A DNA stretch of 64,000 nucleotides from Mucidula mucida. Taxonomy: Eukaryota; Basidiomycota; Agaricomycetes; Agaricales; Physalacriaceae. A model generated the notes under the pieces. That model was given only the letters and a program-made list of their open reading frames with translations, made no database searches and was not told the DNA's origin. Each line of letters starts with the position of its first letter. Position 1 is the first letter of the stretch. The DNA is taken from positions 186,001 to 250,000 of the forward strand of contig JADNYV010000043.1 of NCBI GenBank assembly GCA_015501055.1, written 5' to 3'. A program made the position numbers and the translations under genes. Below are positions 24,087 through 36,600 of the stretch, in pieces.

Positions 24087-25853
24087 ATGGGGGACTATGA
24101 TACTCTTCTTGGTGCGTCGACATCGACACCCTCATTCACCCACACAGCTCAATTGACTTTCTTGTATAGGAACGCTGCTAGTTGGCATATTCTGTTAGCT
24201 GCTGCTCGCTCGTCGTCAATTTGAACTCACCGAGTTACAGTCAATACTTATCTATATGGGCTCGTGACATTCCAGGTTGTGAAATATTAAACGCGAGTAA
24301 GGCTATCGCGTTTGGTGAGGAGCTCTCTTGATAAGCACCTACCCTAGATCATAAGGATCCTCGATGGATTCGGTATGTCGCTTTGACGTTATGGCACTTT
24401 CTTATTAACGAGGCTCTTTAGCGCAACAGTCGCAATTCTTTTCTTGAACGACACTGTTCATTCCTCCGGGTACACCTGCTTTTCTAAATCCATCATATGG
24501 CTCATCACCTTTCGTCTTTTCTCAGAGAGATTTACATGGCCTGGTTCTACTGGTATGAATTTAGTCGTGTTCGCGTTACCTGACAATGCTGAGACGGTTC
24601 TAAGCGTGGAAAATTACAACAATCCGTCAATCCTCTCAGGTTAGTTATTCAAGTCCCTAGCGTTACTCTACGCTAACACAGGCAGTCGCGCCATGGCCGT
24701 ATCCTTTTACACCTATCAGCGAAGCCATTTCAGCTATACTTGTCCATAACTTTTTGGGATATCGGTCAGCTATCTTCACTAGTAGCGGCGGGGCTCCTGC
24801 TCACCGCTCCATAGTCTCTATCGGTTGTCGGAGAGGAAGTTCCTTTACATCGCAGTGATGACGGTTGCCACTGGCGTGCTCATACTCGGCTTCATCACGG
24901 GCATACGAGTGAGCCTTCTTCCCTCTATATCCCGTCGAGTCCTAAGGCATATTCGAAGGCGTGGATCATCCATGAGTGCGTCGCCCTGACGCTTATACCA
25001 ATCTCCTGATTAACGAGACTAATCAGAGTACTCAAGCTCATCATTCTTAAACCATCATCATCAGTTGGCTTGTTGGGCAAACCGCCGTGGACCTCTTTCT
25101 TACTTGTACGGACGCCACTGTCTCTTTATAATCGAGATTGATCTCTTGAACCTCAGGTTCACTGGCTTTCGTCCTTTATCGATCGCGGACGGGGTTCAAG
25201 TCAACAGATTCCGCATATATCGTCTCATACGTGGCTCTCTCCAGACCGGCACATTTGCCAGCATTTTTGCCATGGCTCTTCTTGTAACATACCTTGGTAC
25301 GTCCACATCTGCTCGAATTCTGCGACGGGTTTAACAGACCCGAAGGCTCCCCAACGACTAACCTGTATGGCATGTTCGCCATGCCAGTCGGTCGTATATA
25401 CACAGTAGTGCGTGTTTTCGTTTTTAGGCTGTAGCCTTGTTCTCACTGGAAGTACAGACACTTATGGACACACTGATATCTCGGCGCAAACTGAAGCAGG
25501 AATTTTTGTCTGGGCCCATCGATGTGCGCCGCTCTTGCGCCTCTTTATCTTTCCTCACATCCTTCGCAGATCACTACAACTGTCATCCAGAGGACGTGTT
25601 CAACTGCGGTCTTCGCAAAACGCTCTGGCGCTACAGACGTTGTCAATGCCGCAAGGATGTCTACACCGATGCTGTAGAGTTGGATCCTATCAGGTCTGCG
25701 GATGATAGAAAAATATCGGGATACGATAACGATCGCGAAACGCACAGTTCAATTGGGCTAAATAATGAATTCAAATGTGTTCCGTACACTCGCACGACAA
25801 TGATTTTGGGATCAGTGCGACACGCTCTCCCGCTCAACCCGAGTCTCGATTAA
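24087..25853 (+). CDS. DUF6534-type seven-helix membrane protein, possibly frameshifted
   Basis: This matches the large Agaricomycete family with the DUF6534 domain; its function is unknown. Exon 1 is MGDYDTLLG (24087-24111). Removing an intron gives GTLLVGIFFNTYLYGLVTFQ, the family start. Further exons read HKDPRWIRATVAILFLNDTV, PWPYPFTPISEAISAILVHN, YRLSERKFLYIAVMTVATGV and WLVGQTAVDLFLT. Then comes LYRSRTGFKSTDS and, one frame over, IYRLIRGSLQTGTFASIFAM. No intron can fit between these two, so a one-base frameshift near 25210 is likely. The chain resumes with NLYGMFAMPVGRIYT and LMDTLISRRKL. The tail after about 25560 is poorly supported. It may be a pseudogene, or the base call may be wrong. 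Confidence 0.6.
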
Positions 25854-26103
25854 CACTGGAGAGTGTAGAATTCAATCTGATGAAAGACGAAAACGACGTC
25901 GGATTCCATTCGCGCAATCGCCAACATGGAACGACTTTCGTGCTAATGTTCAAACATGCTGCCATAAGCACTTTCAGAGAGAAACCTTGAGAAACGATGA
26001 AAGGCGTGAGGCCGTCAATGACGCGAAGATCAACTTCCCTTTGCACCGGACATTCAAACGGGAACCGTTGGTATTACACTTGCCGAACATATAACACGTC
26101 CAT

Positions 26104-27083
26104 TTACTTTTGGACTCCAAGCCGTCTCTCTGAGATGCTTGAGAGCGCGTATTGTCCTGTAAAAATGGTAACAACACCAAGAAGACCGCCATACAGAAGG
26201 ACGTCGCCCAACTTCAAGTCCACCCAGTACCATACCATGAGAACCTCAAATGCTCCCAGAGTAGCCGTGAATGGTAATATTTTGGCTGACAAAAGGCGCG
26301 GCATCTTGGGCGAGACGTGTCCCCACTGAGAATGAGGAATTAGCGTTTGTAGTCCGAATCACGAATGGACACGTACGAGCCCAAGAAGAACAGTCCAAGG
26401 GGCCAGACGAGACCAGCAGCCATCGCAGAGATGAGCTTGGGCGGTTGTTTAGGATCAGGCCTGAACGTATGTTCAATGGGCGGAAGAGGATGGAAGGAGC
26501 CTCATCGGGGTGCGGGACAATAGCCTGAGATGCGGGCACAAAAAGGTCGAAAAGATTGACATTGAGAGGTGTATACCCAACTGCGCCAAGGATCAAGGAC
26601 ACCTTGAGCGGCGCGTCCGACGTTGCTGGAAATGACAATGGTGGCTTGGCCATATTCTGTGATGAATTGTCAAGCATTGACAGGATAACAAGCGCGCATT
26701 GGCTTACTAGTTCGAATTTAACTTTGCCTCCATTGGTGACGCGCAGAGGCTGGATACCCTCTTCGCCAGAGTGCTCGTCGTAGAAGCGCAGGAAGGTCTG
26801 CTGCGGTTGTATTCCCTTGCCACTATCGGCGTCGACGGTCTGGAAGGTGATTTTAAGGATATCGGTTTGCGAAAGAGTGACTGGTTGGGCAAGCTGTTGC
26901 TTGAGCGAAAGCCTATAGATTATTAAATGGGTCTGCTAAATGCCCTTGTCCGCCGACGACGTACGGGTCAGATCTCAGTTGGGAGCCGTCGCTGCCAGTG
27001 ATGGTGATCCTGGGTGACTGCAGTGTTAAAAGGGCAGCGCTTGCCGTCGACGCCAGCAACAACAACGGCGCAACAAAAATCAT
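26104..27083 (-). CDS. SWP1: Oligosaccharyltransferase subunit Swp1 / ribophorin II
   Basis: Swp1 is a subunit of the ER oligosaccharyltransferase that N-glycosylates proteins. The ATG at 27083 starts a signal peptide (MIFVAPLLLLASTASA). The lumenal part includes ITGSDGSQLRSDP and FQTVDADSGKGIQPQQTFLR. The family signature lies at about 26550-26640: PPLSFPATSDAPLKVSLILG, then GYTPLNVNLFDLFVP. The membrane part begins FRPDPKQPPKLISAMAAGL and continues, after an intron, with WGHVSPKMPRLLSAKILPFT and two more hydrophobic segments. The C-terminus is RRLGVQK. About five exons are needed. The gene is divergent from Sec20 with only 39 bp between start codons, so the two ER genes share a promoter. 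Confidence 0.9.
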
Positions 27084-27122
27084 GGTGGTGGAAGGGAAAT
27101 ACGTGTTCGTCTAAATTTAGAA

Positions 27123-28344
27123 ATGACCCGCTCTCCTTCTGCCACCATCATGCCGCCCATATCTGCCACTTTCGACGAGGAAACGTCACAAATAATATCT
27201 GCTATTGGCCGACGCCAGAACGATATTCTCCAATTCCAGATACCGCGTCTACGAGCATGCAAGGGCCCTCTTATTCAGCAACAGAACCTCGCTGGAGAAG
27301 TGCGTGAAGATGTCGACAACATTAGTCGGCAGATTGAGGTCAGGATCCGTTCGACTTTGATTTTGTGTTCTCAATCAATATCAAGAATTTAGAGCTGCTT
27401 GTGGGTGACCAGAAAGGGCCAAAACTTCGTGCAGAGTTACAACACATTGTAGACGAATTCAAGGCGATGCTCATCAAGTTAGTAATACATTGGCCTCCTC
27501 ACAGAATGTTCACGCTTCGCAGTATCAAGCGCGACTCTCGGAAAGCTCTTCTTGAATCCAAGCGGACGATTGACTCGATGAGCAAGTCCAATCGAGAAGA
27601 ATTGCTTAAATCTTCAGCGGTCACCGAGAAGATAGATGAAAAATCGCCGTTAGTCTTGGCTTTGTCGAACAAGGTAGCTGCTAACCTTTGCTCTAGTGCT
27701 GACGCCCTTATGCAAGCCAATAATGACGTGACTGAAGCCCTGCGACGCACCATCGGCATAATGCAAGGAGAATTAGAACGGTCTGTACTATCAAATCAAA
27801 TGCTAGGTATGGTCAATGTTGTTGTTATGTCCACGAGCTCACCATGTTTTTAGAATCGTCGACTGCTTCGTTGCGGGCCACGTCTTCGACACATGACACG
27901 CTCACGAATGTAATGGGAACGTCCAAACAGCTGATAACCGCCCTCGAGAAATCGGACTGGCTGGATCGTATGCTCATAATGGCTGCCCTCGCGTTCTTTT
28001 TCCTTGTAATGCTGTTCGTTCTCAAGCAACGCGTGGTCGACCGTAGCCTGAGGGTTGCGTTCTGGTGGACGCGTTTCATACCGGACTTTGGCGGCGATGA
28101 AGTACTTCTTGCAATGGAGGATGGTCTGAAAGCTGCCACTGCCACATCTCTGGTGTCAATTACAGGATCTACAGTCCTGGCATCCGCTATGGCTTCTTCA
28201 GCAGACATGTCGAGTCCTGCGGACGATATTACCTATGTTGCCGATACTTCAATCAGTACAACACTTACTGAGATACTTGTACCTACAGACATTCCAGATG
28301 GAGAACGGACTTTGATTGTAGACGACGGTCATGACGAATTGTAG
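27123..28344 (+). CDS. SEC20: SNARE protein Sec20 (ER-Golgi retrograde traffic)
   Basis: Sec20 is an ER t-SNARE that works with Ufe1 and Use1 in fusion of COPI vesicles returning to the ER. The ATG at 27123 opens a coiled-coil N-terminal half. The Sec20 domain is clear after the intron near 27806: ESSTASLRATSSTHDTLTNV, then SKQLITALEKSDWLDRMLIM. The membrane helix is AALAFFFLVMLFVL, followed by KQRVVDR. After it come about 100 lumenal residues ending in GHDEL. A C-terminal HDEL retrieval signal is known from yeast Sec20, which strongly supports the call and the reading frame. Three introns are evident, one using AA|GTTAGT at about 27479. Confidence 0.93.
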
Positions 28345-29014
28345 ATCCTGCAATCCATATCCGCGTCTTGTTCGTCCATCAGACCTGTTGCATCGGCTTT
28401 TAAGGTGAGCCCCAACAGATGGTTGACCGTGAACGCCGCAGATCCTGATTAAGGCTCATCGATTCAGGCATATGACTCTTGTTGTTCTCCTTGAGGTCGT
28501 CGCAGAGGTTTAGCTGGATAAGACGAGCTATCAGTCAAGAGGAACACAAGTTGGGGAATCAGATCAAAGCTCGGTTGGTCAGGAGCTTCGATCTTTCGAA
28601 TGGAACACAACATTTCCTGCCGAGCCAACATTCAAGCTGTAGTGTTTGACGGATTTCTGTGTATTCAGGTTCTCTGAATGGATAGTATATATTACCACGT
28701 AGCGAATATGCTCCATTGAAAAGCGAGCAAGTGTTTACATTGAACAAGCTCAAGTTTCCTTAGTGACATCGGCCGGCTGGATCCGGTAGTGCCGCCATCC
28801 TTGAACAAACAAAGTGTTGCCCCTTGTCCTCATCACCTCAGACAGCGCCGAAGACCCAGATTTGCTCTCTGCTCATCGCCGCCCACAGCGTCGACGGCTT
28901 AGAGGCCCACTTTACGAATTTTACGACCAGATTCGTACCCTGTCTCGTCGTGGTCGCCGTCGGCCCAATTCTGGGGCTCTCACTTAATCCGATTCATCCT
29001 CCTCGTTGAGTGGC
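28345..29014. other. Intergenic region, SEC20 to CLA4
   Basis: No supported exon is seen. The last 200 bases before 29015 are pyrimidine-rich and CTCATCGCC-like, as in a leader of the downstream kinase gene. Confidence 0.4.
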
Positions 29015-31684
29015 ATGGCTTATCACATAACTGCGACGTCTTTGACGCCTACACGACCTGCACCGCAGGCGCCACAGCGTCGGGGGACAGATAGCCCACA
29101 GCTCTCAAATTCTACGATGTCCTCGTCCGGCTACAATTCCTCATTTACCTTCAACTCACCCAGCTCGCCGTCGGGCTCGTCGTACATGACGTCCTACTCT
29201 GGCATAGGCGGTTCTCCTAGTAGGAGCAACGATACCGGTCTGGCATCCAATGTGGTCCGCGCGGGACCCGTGAGCGTAAAGGAGGAAGGCACGTTCGCCA
29301 GCTGGATCTGGAAATTGAAGTGGTTAGTGTTGAAGGAGCAGACACTGTCTCTGCACAAATCTGAGGTACATTGACTGCGTTGCTACCCTTGCATCTTACA
29401 AACTTTGACTAGAACTCGCCTCAACAAACCGTTGTTCGTCTGCAGGATATATCAAACATCGAGCGGACAGATCTCAAGCCGTACTGTCTGGTGCTTGAGA
29501 CCAAGGACAAACGGTTCTTCTTCTCGCTCAAGAACGACGAGGAGCTCTACAGTTGGCAGGATGACATATACACGCGGAGTCCGTTGATGGGCGTCAGCAA
29601 CCCAACAAACTTTGTACACAAGGTCCATGTCGGATTTGATCCAGTCTCTGGCGCCTTCACGGTACGTCCGTTCAATACCACTACAAATACTGTCTTATCC
29701 GTTTATCAGGGTATGCCTGAGCAATGGAGCAAACTTTTGACAAAGTCGGCTATCACTCGGGAGGACTACGCGAAGGATCCCCAAGCAGTCCTGGATGTAC
29801 TTGAATTTATACTGACCATCAAAAACGGGAAATGGAGGACAGCATGGCTATGAATCGCGCAAATGGCTCGTCCAGTGCCTCTTCACTCGCCTCGTACCCA
29901 GACTCTAGTGCTCCGGCCCGCTTCAACGCTGGTACCGGTTTAGGTGGCATGAACAAAACAAGTTCTCCACTAACAACTGGCGACCGTCCTCCAGTGAAAC
30001 GGCAAGAATCTGCGCCCAATGTCAACGGTGATTTAGCTAGGACAGCGGAGGCTGTCAACGGGGCATACGCCAACACAATCGGGGCTGGACCATCTTCTCG
30101 AGCCCCTTTGCCTGCCAGCAGCTTACAAGCATCGCGTCCGGCGCCACCAAGACCTCTTCTCACAGGAAATCGTCCGGCGCCTCCCGCACCAGCCGCTGCT
30201 GGCAGACCCTCAGGCGAGCATACCCCTTCCTCGGCTGATCTCCGCGCGCGTCAAAAGGCTCAAGGCCCTCCTGCTTCCTCTAACGTTCCTTCGCGAAATG
30301 ATTCCTTACAACAGACTCCACCCGAACCATTGCGATCAAGAACTCCTGAGCCTCGCCCTACTATGGGTACTCCGGCAAAATCTTCGCCTGCTACCTCCCA
30401 GCCCGCTTCGCAACCTGCTCCCGGTGCCGCCGGCGCGACTAGTGGACCGCCACCTGTCAAACCATTGCAACCGAAGAAGGTGCATGTTCAGGCCGAGGAG
30501 AAGCCGAAGCCTGCTGCAGGGCAAGGCAGCGTCGCGGCGGCTGCGGCTGCTCTCGAGAAGCCGAAGGAGAAGCGGATTAGCACGATGACGGAGGTGCAAA
30601 TCATGGAGAAGCTAAGGCAAATTGTCTCCGAGGAGGACCCCAAGCTGCTTTACAGCAAGATCAAGAAAGTTGGGCAGGGGTGAGTTTACTTTTCCAACTA
30701 CCATTTCCCCGCGTTCTAATCGGTCTACTCAAGCGCTTCCGGACATGTCTATGTCGCCAAGACGTTGGCGAGTGGGAAAAAGGTTGCGATCAAGGAAATG
30801 GATCTTGCGCATCAGCCTCGGAAAGAGCTAATCGTGAACGAGATTATAGTTATGAAAGAGTCTCAGCATCCGAATATCGTCAACTTCTTGGAGTCATATT
30901 TGGTTAAGGCGAATGAGCTGTGGGTGGTGATGGAGTACATGGAGGGTGGCGCATTAACAGATGTCATCGAAAACAACCAGTTGGAGGAAGACCAGATTTC
31001 GAACATTTGCTTAGAGGTCGGTTACTATTCTTCAACTCCGATTCCGGCATCTGATCTCCATTGTAGACGTGCAAAGGTCTTGGCCACCTTCATAGTCAAA
31101 GTATCATTCATCGCGATATCAAATCCGATAATGTTCTGTTGGATGCCCAAGGCCGCGTCAAAATCAGTGAGTCTGGGCTCTTTCACTCATTGGATCATGT
31201 CTCACCGTTCTTCTCAGCCGATTTTGGCTTCTGCGCCAAACTTACTGACCAGAAGTCCAAGCGCGCGACTATGGTGGGTACACCATACTGGATGGCTCCC
31301 GAAGTTGTCAAACAAAAGGAGTACGGAGCCAAGGTTGATATATGGTCATTGGGAATCATGGCGATCGAGATGATAGAAAACGAGCCGCCGTATCTTGACG
31401 AGGAGCCGTTGAAGGCGTTATATCTGATCGCAACGAACGGAACACCCACTCTCAAGAAGCCAGAAGCACTTAGCAAAGAGCTAAAGGGCTTCTTGGCGGT
31501 TTGCCTTTGCGTCGATGTCAGCAGTCGCGCCACCGCGAACGAATTGCTGCAGGTTCGTCGCTTGTGCTCATGTTCACCTTGCGTGTTGCTGACGACTGCC
31601 TTTTAGCACGAGTTTCTCCAGAAAGCATGCTCGTCGCCGAGCCTTGCTCCGCTGCTTCGTTTCCGGAACAAGCAAGCATCATGA
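29015..31684 (+). CDS. CLA4: PAK-family protein kinase Cla4 (PH-CRIB-kinase)
   Basis: This is a Cdc42/Rac effector kinase for polarity, septins and budding or hyphal growth. The ATG at 29015 starts a Ser-rich N-terminus. A PH domain follows ([15 protein letters not shown] to [16 protein letters not shown]). Then comes the CRIB motif [17 protein letters not shown] with [10 protein letters not shown] after an intron. A Pro/Ala/Ser-rich linker of about 280 residues leads to the kinase domain: [19 protein letters not shown] (catalytic Lys), [22 protein letters not shown] and [19 protein letters not shown]. The kinase is intact once introns near 30680, 31017 and 31168 are removed. The last short exon ends at TGA 31682-31684. 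PH plus CRIB separates Cla4 from Ste20. Confidence 0.95.
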
Positions 31685-32839
31685 GCGATCTCATATGACC
31701 TCATGCTTACGATTCTGTATCCTTATATGCGGTTTTTTTTTCGTCTTTCCTTACCATAAAGCCCTCCTTACCGATGCTGCTCCCTTACCATTTGTGAACG
31801 ATCTCAGTCACGATACCATTGTATGTCCTTACCGCGCTTTTGAACACCATATATATATTCTTTTCATTCTCAGTTCTTATGTTTCTCTTAACAGCCTTGT
31901 GGCGGAAGCGGGTGTACAAAGTACAGTAACTTACGTTCATCGTAAGGGTATGCAAAGTTGTTAAACATTTTATATTCGCGGTCGTGAGATCAATATGAAT
32001 GATCATGCATGCCTCTTTCGCGTCAGTAGCACGTCACTCTGCTTCAGAATCGTTACAACAGGGCATCCTGCTGCGACTGTATCCGCGGGCAGGCTACTGA
32101 GGCGGGCCAGGCGTCCTGGAACGACAAAATTGCATTGCAAAGAGCCCGAACCCTTTTCAACGCAGCAAATTCACTAACTCCCTCTCCCGGAAATGTTCAA
32201 CTGGGTACTGAATAAGAACTCATCGATGTTCGTCAGTTGTCCTACAGCCGACAAAAAGTTGGCCTGGTACGTCGCCGCAGTTTCCTCATGCACGACCGCC
32301 AGCTCGAACCAATCCTGTGACCGGGTGTGTATCGTCTAACCCAGGTGGCGTTTCCTTACAACGTTAATGGTTTCTTGTTCGATCTGGTAATACTGATATC
32401 GGAGGCCCGGTTGGGGTGGAGGTGGAAACCGACTTTCAAGGTAGCAGGACTTTCGGGTGGCAAACTGATTCTGATTTGCGGAGCCTAATTCAGACAACCT
32501 CCAAGTACTCATCATGATTTTGGGTTCAACTTTCATGAAGGTCATATGAAACAAGCGAGGCGTATATATTCACATCCTGTAAGTAAAGAATGCCTTGCGA
32601 TCACCAACCTTTAGTTGTGGTAGACGACGTGCAATGTGGACCGATCTGCGAAAATGAACACCATCAAGTCCGCCATCACCTGCCCGCATCTGCGCTCTCA
32701 CCAAATCTCATAGTGAGACATAAATTCCAGCAGATTCTAGTCCTCGTTTTCGGTGATCAGCGACTGACGAAGAGACATCAGTGAGCACGGCAATTGATGT
32801 CACGATGCAAACACTACTCGTAGGTCAGACATCATCCGT
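31685..32839. other. Intergenic region, CLA4 to kinase-like copy 1
   Basis: Nothing I can support as coding. It holds the CLA4 3' end and some AT-rich sequence near 31820-31870. Confidence 0.4.
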
Positions 32840-34080
32840 CTAGAACAAGCGATGTAGCGCCGGGCAAGCGCGCACAAGTAAACGCGACCCAATCCGAGGG
32901 TGGAATAAATCTTCCTTGTTCCAAACAAGGTATTTTTTTTGGCGAGGAGGAAGAGAGCTCAGGAAGACTTCGAATGAAGCAAGAGCCGTAGCCGCATTGG
33001 GTCTATCCTCTGGGTGCGCTGCGCATAACGTCTTGAAAAACGCTTTGAAGTCGTCGAGGCCGCCGTAATGCTATGATATTTGAGAAGGCGTCTCCTGGGA
33101 GAGAAGGTTCCTACTGAACTTCTGAAAGTTCTCTAATGTCCACTTGAAGGGATTATGAGGTACAGAGAGTGACAGTTCGGGCATGTCGTTGTACTGTCCA
33201 AAGAGCCCAACAGTTCGTGCATTGTCTGGGCCTTCTGAATGAAGGTTGCAGACTCGAAATCGATGAAGAAGTAGCAGACCAGTTGAACCTGGCATCGTTT
33301 CCGGGTTTTAATTATCTTAAATTGGTGGCCATCCCGTACGACACTGCGCGCAAAGTGGTACCCACTAGGTACTACATGTGTCGGGTCCATGAGAATGTTG
33401 GAGACGCATATATCACTACGAGAGTAGGTGAGGGCATGTATGAGGTTACTGCGTGATAGCTTACCGATGTGCGACGCCGTTCGCATGTAAAAATGCAACG
33501 CCCTAGATATCAATAAAATTTATGCAACGGCAACCTACACCCGAGCCCTCATTACCTCAAGAATCTGTTCGCATAGTCGGAGACTTCTTGACGACAATGA
33601 AAGGAGGGATCCCGATTGACGGCACGAAGATACGGTGTAACAAGGAGGACGTGTTCCTTGTCGGGCAGCTCAACAATATCAAGAAGGGACGCCAAATGAT
33701 TGTAAGGATTGGTGCGGTCTAGAGAGTTCAGATGGATAGACATGACCTCTTCGTTGCTTCCTTTTCGGACGCGCTTCAAGAGACTTTACAACCATTGGGT
33801 GCAACTGCATCAACGAGGTCCGCAAAAAACTAGAAACACATTCATACGTTGCGGCATACAAGATTCAAAATCGCTCCACCGGTATAATCAGAGTATCCTC
33901 GAGTCCCAGTCGATAGGCGTCTGCTATAGTCAAACCTTGCTGAATCCACGAAGGAGTCCAATTCGGATGAAAGCGGGGACGAAGTCGATAGCCCTGTGAT
34001 TCGAGAAAGGGCTGAATTGCTACCCAGGACATCTCGAGGTCGCCTCGTCCATGAGGATCCGCCGCAACGGTTGGTAACAT
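32840..34080 (-). pseudogene. Protein-kinase-like gene, copy 1 (frameshifted)
   Basis: This is a member of the Agaricomycete-expanded kinase-like family that occurs five times in the window. From the ATG at 34080 it reads the same order as copy 2: MSWVAIQPFLESQGYRLRPR, a lysine-bearing strand, then HRDICVSNILMD across an intron near 33460. FFIDFESATF follows, where DFG is replaced by DFE. Directly after ATF one base is missing relative to copy 2, and the continuation (GPDNARTVGLFGQYNDMPEL) is in another frame. The C-terminal exon HYGGLDDFKAFFKTLCAAHP to PALHRLF is otherwise intact, ending at 32840. The segment joining these parts is also damaged. Unless the base call is wrong, no full kinase is made. 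Confidence 0.7.
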
Positions 34081-34344
34081 GAGAGTATAGTTCTTAGTTC
34101 CAAAATAGATTGTGACGTGACTTACCGCGATCAGTGGATCAACAGCCATGAGAACTTGGCCACACTCCAAATCTATACGATATATTCTTCTCGACATCCT
34201 CTGCGCCGCTTCTATGTATTGGGTGACTCTAGAAAGCCCTGTGAATGATCGGGCAATTCAATCTACAGCTTTCGATGTATAAAGTCGAGTCCTAGAACTC
34301 AAGCGCCACCTCTGTCTATCCTTTAGCATCCCTCTCCGCCCTCA

Positions 34345-34806
34345 ATGTCTGGATATCAGAACCCCGCTCTCAATAGCAGTCATTCGAATCAAGATACCCT
34401 TGATCGACAAGTTCGTCAATATCCGGCGCCTGGCAGCTCGGAATGGCAGGCACAGACTGGCACCTACCAGCCACGGTCTCGCATCGTAGTCTCCTTTACC
34501 CAGCTAAAGGCAGAGATTGGTGGAATCCGAGCGCACTTCACCACAAACCCAGCTTACACGCTGCCGAGCCAGGGCGCCATGAACATTCAAATGATACAAA
34601 ATTTCTGGAGCGAAGCGAACCACGAAGATATGTCACATCTTCGTCAGGATTGCGGTCACAACGACGCGACACTCTCTTCGACGCGCCATAAGAGTGGCTG
34701 CCTAGGCGCCGCATGTCAGGCCGGGTTTGAAGAGCATTCCGCAGATGAGCGCTGCAAGCAGAAGTGTCCGGAAGATGCAATTTGGATCTCTGCTACAACG
34801 CAATAG
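34345..34806 (+). CDS. Small protein beginning MSGYQ (copy 1, shortened), unknown function
   Basis: I do not recognise the family. From ATG 34345 the protein starts MSGYQ, has a hydrophilic stretch, and then SEWQAQTGTYQPRSRIVVSF with QLKAEIGGIRAHFTTNPAY. This lines up with SEWRRLTGQYRRPGGTIVLS and RAHIEGNPAFYLP of the gene at 44449. After about residue 85 the two no longer align in the open frame, and the 3' end overlaps the minus-strand gene ending at 34702. So this copy looks truncated or needs an undetected intron. As with copy 2, it is divergent from a kinase-like gene, about 265 bp away. Confidence 0.5.
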   Translation: MSGYQNPALNSSHSNQDTLDRQVRQYPAPGSSEWQAQTGTYQPRSRIVVSFTQLKAEIGGIRAHFTTNPAYTLPSQGAMNIQMIQNFWSEANHEDMSHLRQDCGHNDATLSSTRHKSGCLGAACQAGFEEHSADERCKQKCPEDAIWISATTQ

Positions 34807-36252
34807 TGTTAATTGACGGTCGCGCACTTGGCGCGCAAGTTCGATATACAGTTGTTTGAGACGGATTTTGTCCTCTACCACCTTTGGAAAACAAATCTCC
34901 GTCAACCACGCCTGCAGCTTCTGCACTAGTGCGGGTGTTCTAGCACCATTCGGGGAAGGCTTGAGCAAAACATGGATGGTGAGAGTGTCGAGCTGTAAAT
35001 TCTCGCTAGATAAGACTTCGTCCAGGATACCCCAAACACCCTGTGATCCCAAGTTCCTGGCTTCCAGAGGAACTTGTACATGAAGTTCCAATGCGAATGC
35101 TCGGAGTCTCGAATTGGGCGGAACGGCGGCCAAGCTTTCGACATACCAGTCGAAATAGTTCTTGTCATATTTGATAAGAGAGAAGCAGTCGTTAGTCCTC
35201 AGAAACATATCCGCAATTTTCAGCCCGGCGACATTTAGTACTGGCATTGTACCAGTCGCGTCTTTAAATGGAGAAGAAGGTCATCAGGGATGTAGGAATT
35301 CTGAACGAAGCAGACCACATACAATTTGTGGAAATGAAGTCCAAGTTTGAATCGACGAATAAGCTTGTTGAGCTTAGTCACGATTGTGGCGGTCATCGTT
35401 GATCCTCTGGCGTTTAGATGCATACTATCTACGCGTTCTAACGGCGACCACTCCTCATTTCCCAAGAAATCCAGCAACATCGACATGCTACGTCCGTGCG
35501 ACCCAGATGATGTCAGGTGGAGCTCTGACACCCATAAGAAGGGCTTGTCGACCTCTGATTCCGTCCAGGTATCATCCTCGTCCGAGTCCTCGTCGCTGTC
35601 GTATAAATTTTCTTGGAGAACATCCATCGGATCCGACTTGTAGAAACGTGTTAAATGCTGACATGGAGAAGGTGCTGTTCTTGAGGTCGATGTGCTTTGA
35701 TGTGCTCTACAGAGGATTCGTTCAAAGCGCGTAAGTCGTTCAACAACTTGAGGAATTGTCCTCGTCGAAACGCATGTTTTCGAGTCGAAGATTTTGGAGT
35801 TGATGCATTTGGGGAATGAAGGATAAGAATGAGAGAAAGAGCGGACGGCTGGCAGTGGGAATGAAAGGAGGGCGGTCAAATCGTCTGGAGTTCCAATCAG
35901 AGAATTCAAGTATTTGGACGAATGTGGGAAGATTGGGATCATTTTCAAGGGCCTGGTTACGGAGCGACGAGTCTATTTGGGGATCGTCGGAGTGAAGAGA
36001 AATCGTTTCGAATATGATTTTGCGAACGATAGCGATCGTGTCTGGCCAGACCAAGCAGACTGTGCCGAGGTCACGAAAGTATGCCGCCTTTTTCAAGTCG
36101 GCCCTGATAGCATGGCGAGGGCCGTACACAGAGTTGTATGGAGATAATTCATGTATTACGAGGGTTTTGATTTCGAGAGGGAAAGTAGGCTGAGTCTTTT
36201 CAAGTCGTAAACAAGCGGAATAAATCGGAGACAACAATCGGACGCGTACCAT
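34702..36252 (-). CDS. Hypothetical LRR/F-box-like protein
   Basis: The ATG at 36252 opens MVRVRLLSPIYSACLRLEKT, and the exon chain runs with few introns through LFLSFLSFIPQMHQLQNLRL and DSDEDSDEDDTWTESEVDKP to a Leu-rich C-terminal half. Repeated hydrophobic L-x-x-L patterns and the opening about levels of a list of residents recall the degenerate leucine-rich part of Agaricomycete F-box proteins, but no F-box is visible. An acidic run (DSDEDSDEDD) sits in the middle. Introns are likely near 35745 and 35240. The 3' end is uncertain, as it overlaps the small plus-strand gene at 34345-34806. Confidence 0.5.
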
Positions 36253-36600
36253 GATTGATGGGCAAATTACCCAGAGAAGACGACGTGAAGAACGGAGCCC
36301 GAGATGAGGAATATCCTCCTGTTTCTGCGAGCTATGGCCTCCTTGGTAGAGGATAGTGGTATGAGTGCAAGAAGGCAGAGGTTTCGTCGTTACTTAGGCG
36401 CCGATTCTTTCCTGACAGCTCGGCATCGCTATTGCCGTTCATGTACCGTGTCCGACGCGTCAAGCGCGCCTTTAGAAGAGGCCGAGTACACTAAATCTTA
36501 GTGGATCCTTTGAACATAACCATCTTGCGGGGTGGAAGCCACGCAAGTCCAAGACCTAGCTGGCACAGCCAATGGATAGCGAGACAGTGGTTCGTGGAGT

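Noticed and set aside
35235..35948. 237-codon minus frame as an independent gene
   Set aside because: It is an internal exon region of the longer minus-strand LRR-like gene 34702-36252; its first part reads through an intron.
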